DNA from: Clostridia bacterium
GTDB lineage: Bacteria > Bacillota > Clostridia > CAKSNL01 > HGM11501
Assembly (NCBI GenBank): GCA_030535815.1
Contig: JAUNRD010000015.1
Span: 1-15,166 of the forward strand
Length of the DNA stretch: 15,166 nt
Reading direction: 5' to 3'
The position numbers were made by a program, and so were the translations under genes. Of this stretch, positions 14,424-15,166 are shown one piece after another (position 1 is the first letter of the stretch; every line of letters starts with the position of its first letter). The notes under the pieces were generated by a model, which worked only from the letters and a program-made list of their open reading frames with translations, searched no databases and was not told the DNA's origin.

Positions 14424-14438
14424 ACGGACGGATTTTTT
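14405..14438 (+). terminator. Rho-independent terminator of the oxidoreductase operon, also a candidate operator
   Basis: A perfect stem CCGTCCGTAT (14406-14415) with ATACGGACGG (14422-14431), extendable by one T-A pair, has a 6-nt loop and is followed by six T (14433-14438). It lies about 50 bp after the quinone oxidoreductase stop, so it should end that operon. Because it also covers the -10 of the next promoter, it may be a repressor site. Both uses are possible. Confidence 0.75.
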
Positions 14439-14457
14439 ATTGGAAAGAGACGGTAAA

Positions 14458-15166
14458 ATGATTAAAGACAAAGCTTTTTACAGAGAGTTTTTCAGCCTCT
14501 ATGTTATGCTTGTACTTCAGAATGTCATAGTGCTTGGCGTAAATCTGGCTGACAATATAATGATAGGCTCCTACAGCGAAACGGCGCTGTCAGGTGTTGC
14601 GGCGGTAAACCAGATTCAGTTTGTGTTCCAGCAGATTATTATGGGCTGTGGCGATGCAATCGTTGTTCTCGGAAGTCAGTACTGGGGGCAGAAAAGATGC
14701 CCCGAGGTTAATAAAATTTCATTTTCTGCAATGACTCTGGCACTTTCAGCCGCGGTTATTCTTTTCGCATTTGCCCTTTTTATCCCGGGAAAGGTGGTTG
14801 GAATTTTCACACCCACCGAGGCGATTGTGGCATCGGGCGTTGAGTATATAAATATCATAAAATATACCTACATAATTTTTGCAATCACCAACGTGCTTCT
14901 TGCAACGCTTCGGTGCGTGGAAACGGTAAAAATAGCCTTTTTAGTTTCCCTTGCAACGCTTTTTATAAACTGCTCCATAAATTTTGTTTTAATCGAAGGT
15001 CGCTTCGGCTTTCCCGAGCTTGGCGTGACCGGTGCGGCAATCGGAACACTTACGGCAAGAATAATCGAGCTTGTTATCGTTATAATTTATGTTGCATTTT
15101 ACGATAAAAAGCTTAAGATAAAGCTTTCCGAATACATAAAAATCGATAAAAAACTTTATTGGGACT
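14458..15166 (+). CDS. MATE-family efflux transporter, N-terminal part (cut by window end)
   Basis: The frame runs open from the ATG at 14458 to the window edge, giving 236 residues of an expected roughly 440-460. The N-terminus MIKDKAFYREFFSLYVMLVLQN leads into the first membrane helix. It is followed by VNLADNIMIGSYSETALSGVAAVNQIQF, the conserved first-repeat region of MATE (NorM/DinF) exporters, and then several more hydrophobic segments. LGVTGAAIGTLTAR is also family-typical. These transporters expel drugs or cationic metabolites using a Na+ or H+ gradient. The ribosome binding site is imperfect (AAAGAG, 14444-14449, 8 nt from the ATG). It has its own promoter and is probably independent of the operon before it. 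Confidence 0.9.
   Translation, partial: MIKDKAFYREFFSLYVMLVLQNVIVLGVNLADNIMIGSYSETALSGVAAVNQIQFVFQQIIMGCGDAIVVLGSQYWGQKRCPEVNKISFSAMTLALSAAVILFAFALFIPGKVVGIFTPTEAIVASGVEYINIIKYTYIIFAITNVLLATLRCVETVKIAFLVSLATLFINCSINFVLIEGRFGFPELGVTGAAIGTLTARIIELVIVIIYVAFYDKKLKIKLSEYIKIDKKLYWD

Noticed and set aside
14211..14456. Plus-strand open frame overlapping the end of the quinone reductase gene
   Set aside because: It runs in another frame through the terminator and promoter, and its product shows no known features.
1..15166. CRISPR array, tRNA/rRNA gene, transposase, integrase or phage genes
   Set aside because: No spaced repeat array, clover-leaf-like sequence or mobile-element protein was found on either strand.

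Overview
The window looks like a chromosomal segment from an anaerobic gut-type Firmicute, probably a Clostridia member. The basis is moderate, AT-leaning composition, near-perfect AAGGAGG ribosome binding sites, vegetative sigma-A style promoters with extended -10 elements, a BMP/nucleoside-type ABC importer, and secreted proteins ending in copper-amine-oxidase-N-like 'stalk' domains. The species cannot be named from sequence alone. No RNA gene, insertion sequence, integrase or CRISPR array was seen, and no gap longer than 300 bases lacks a gene.

Layout. (1) 2-3388, plus strand: the end of an ABC importer operon (dual-ATPase subunit cut off at its 5' end, then two permeases) of the BMP-family nucleoside/simple-sugar type, closed by a bidirectional hairpin terminator. 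(2) 3434-9278: an AraC-family regulator (minus) divergent from a two-gene secreted operon (plus). That operon holds a 923-aa multidomain protein with a GH71/GH99-like putative catalytic barrel and a 657-aa protein with three discoidin/CBM32-like domains. The 199-bp divergent gap carries back-to-back promoters, a palindrome on the regulator's -10, and three copies of a GCAATWTTGT motif placed like AraC-type half-sites. (3) 9311-11246, minus strand: a second AraC-family regulator followed 43 bp later by a FucO-like iron-dependent alcohol dehydrogenase, whose ribosome binding site sits in the loop of a strong predicted hairpin. (4) 11343-14356, plus strand: a tight three-gene operon (zinc-less MDR dehydrogenase, Gfo/Idh/MocA oxidoreductase, PIG3-type quinone oxidoreductase), divergent from region 3 through two interleaved promoters. 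(5) 14458 to the end: a MATE efflux transporter cut by the window edge, with a promoter placed inside a terminator-like palindrome.

Working together (inference): the secreted pair would bind and perhaps cleave a host or plant glycan under the first AraC regulator. The FucO-like enzyme and the three other oxidoreductases, under the second AraC regulator, would oxidise or reduce the sugars or aldehydes released. FucO suggests a deoxy sugar (fucose or rhamnose) reaching lactaldehyde, but no isomerase, kinase or aldolase is in the window, so the link is tentative. The most informative non-coding structures are the AraC half-site triad (4341-4455), the hairpin over the fucO ribosome binding site (10450-10495), the interleaved divergent promoters (11281-11323) and the promoter/terminator/palindrome superposition (14395-14438).
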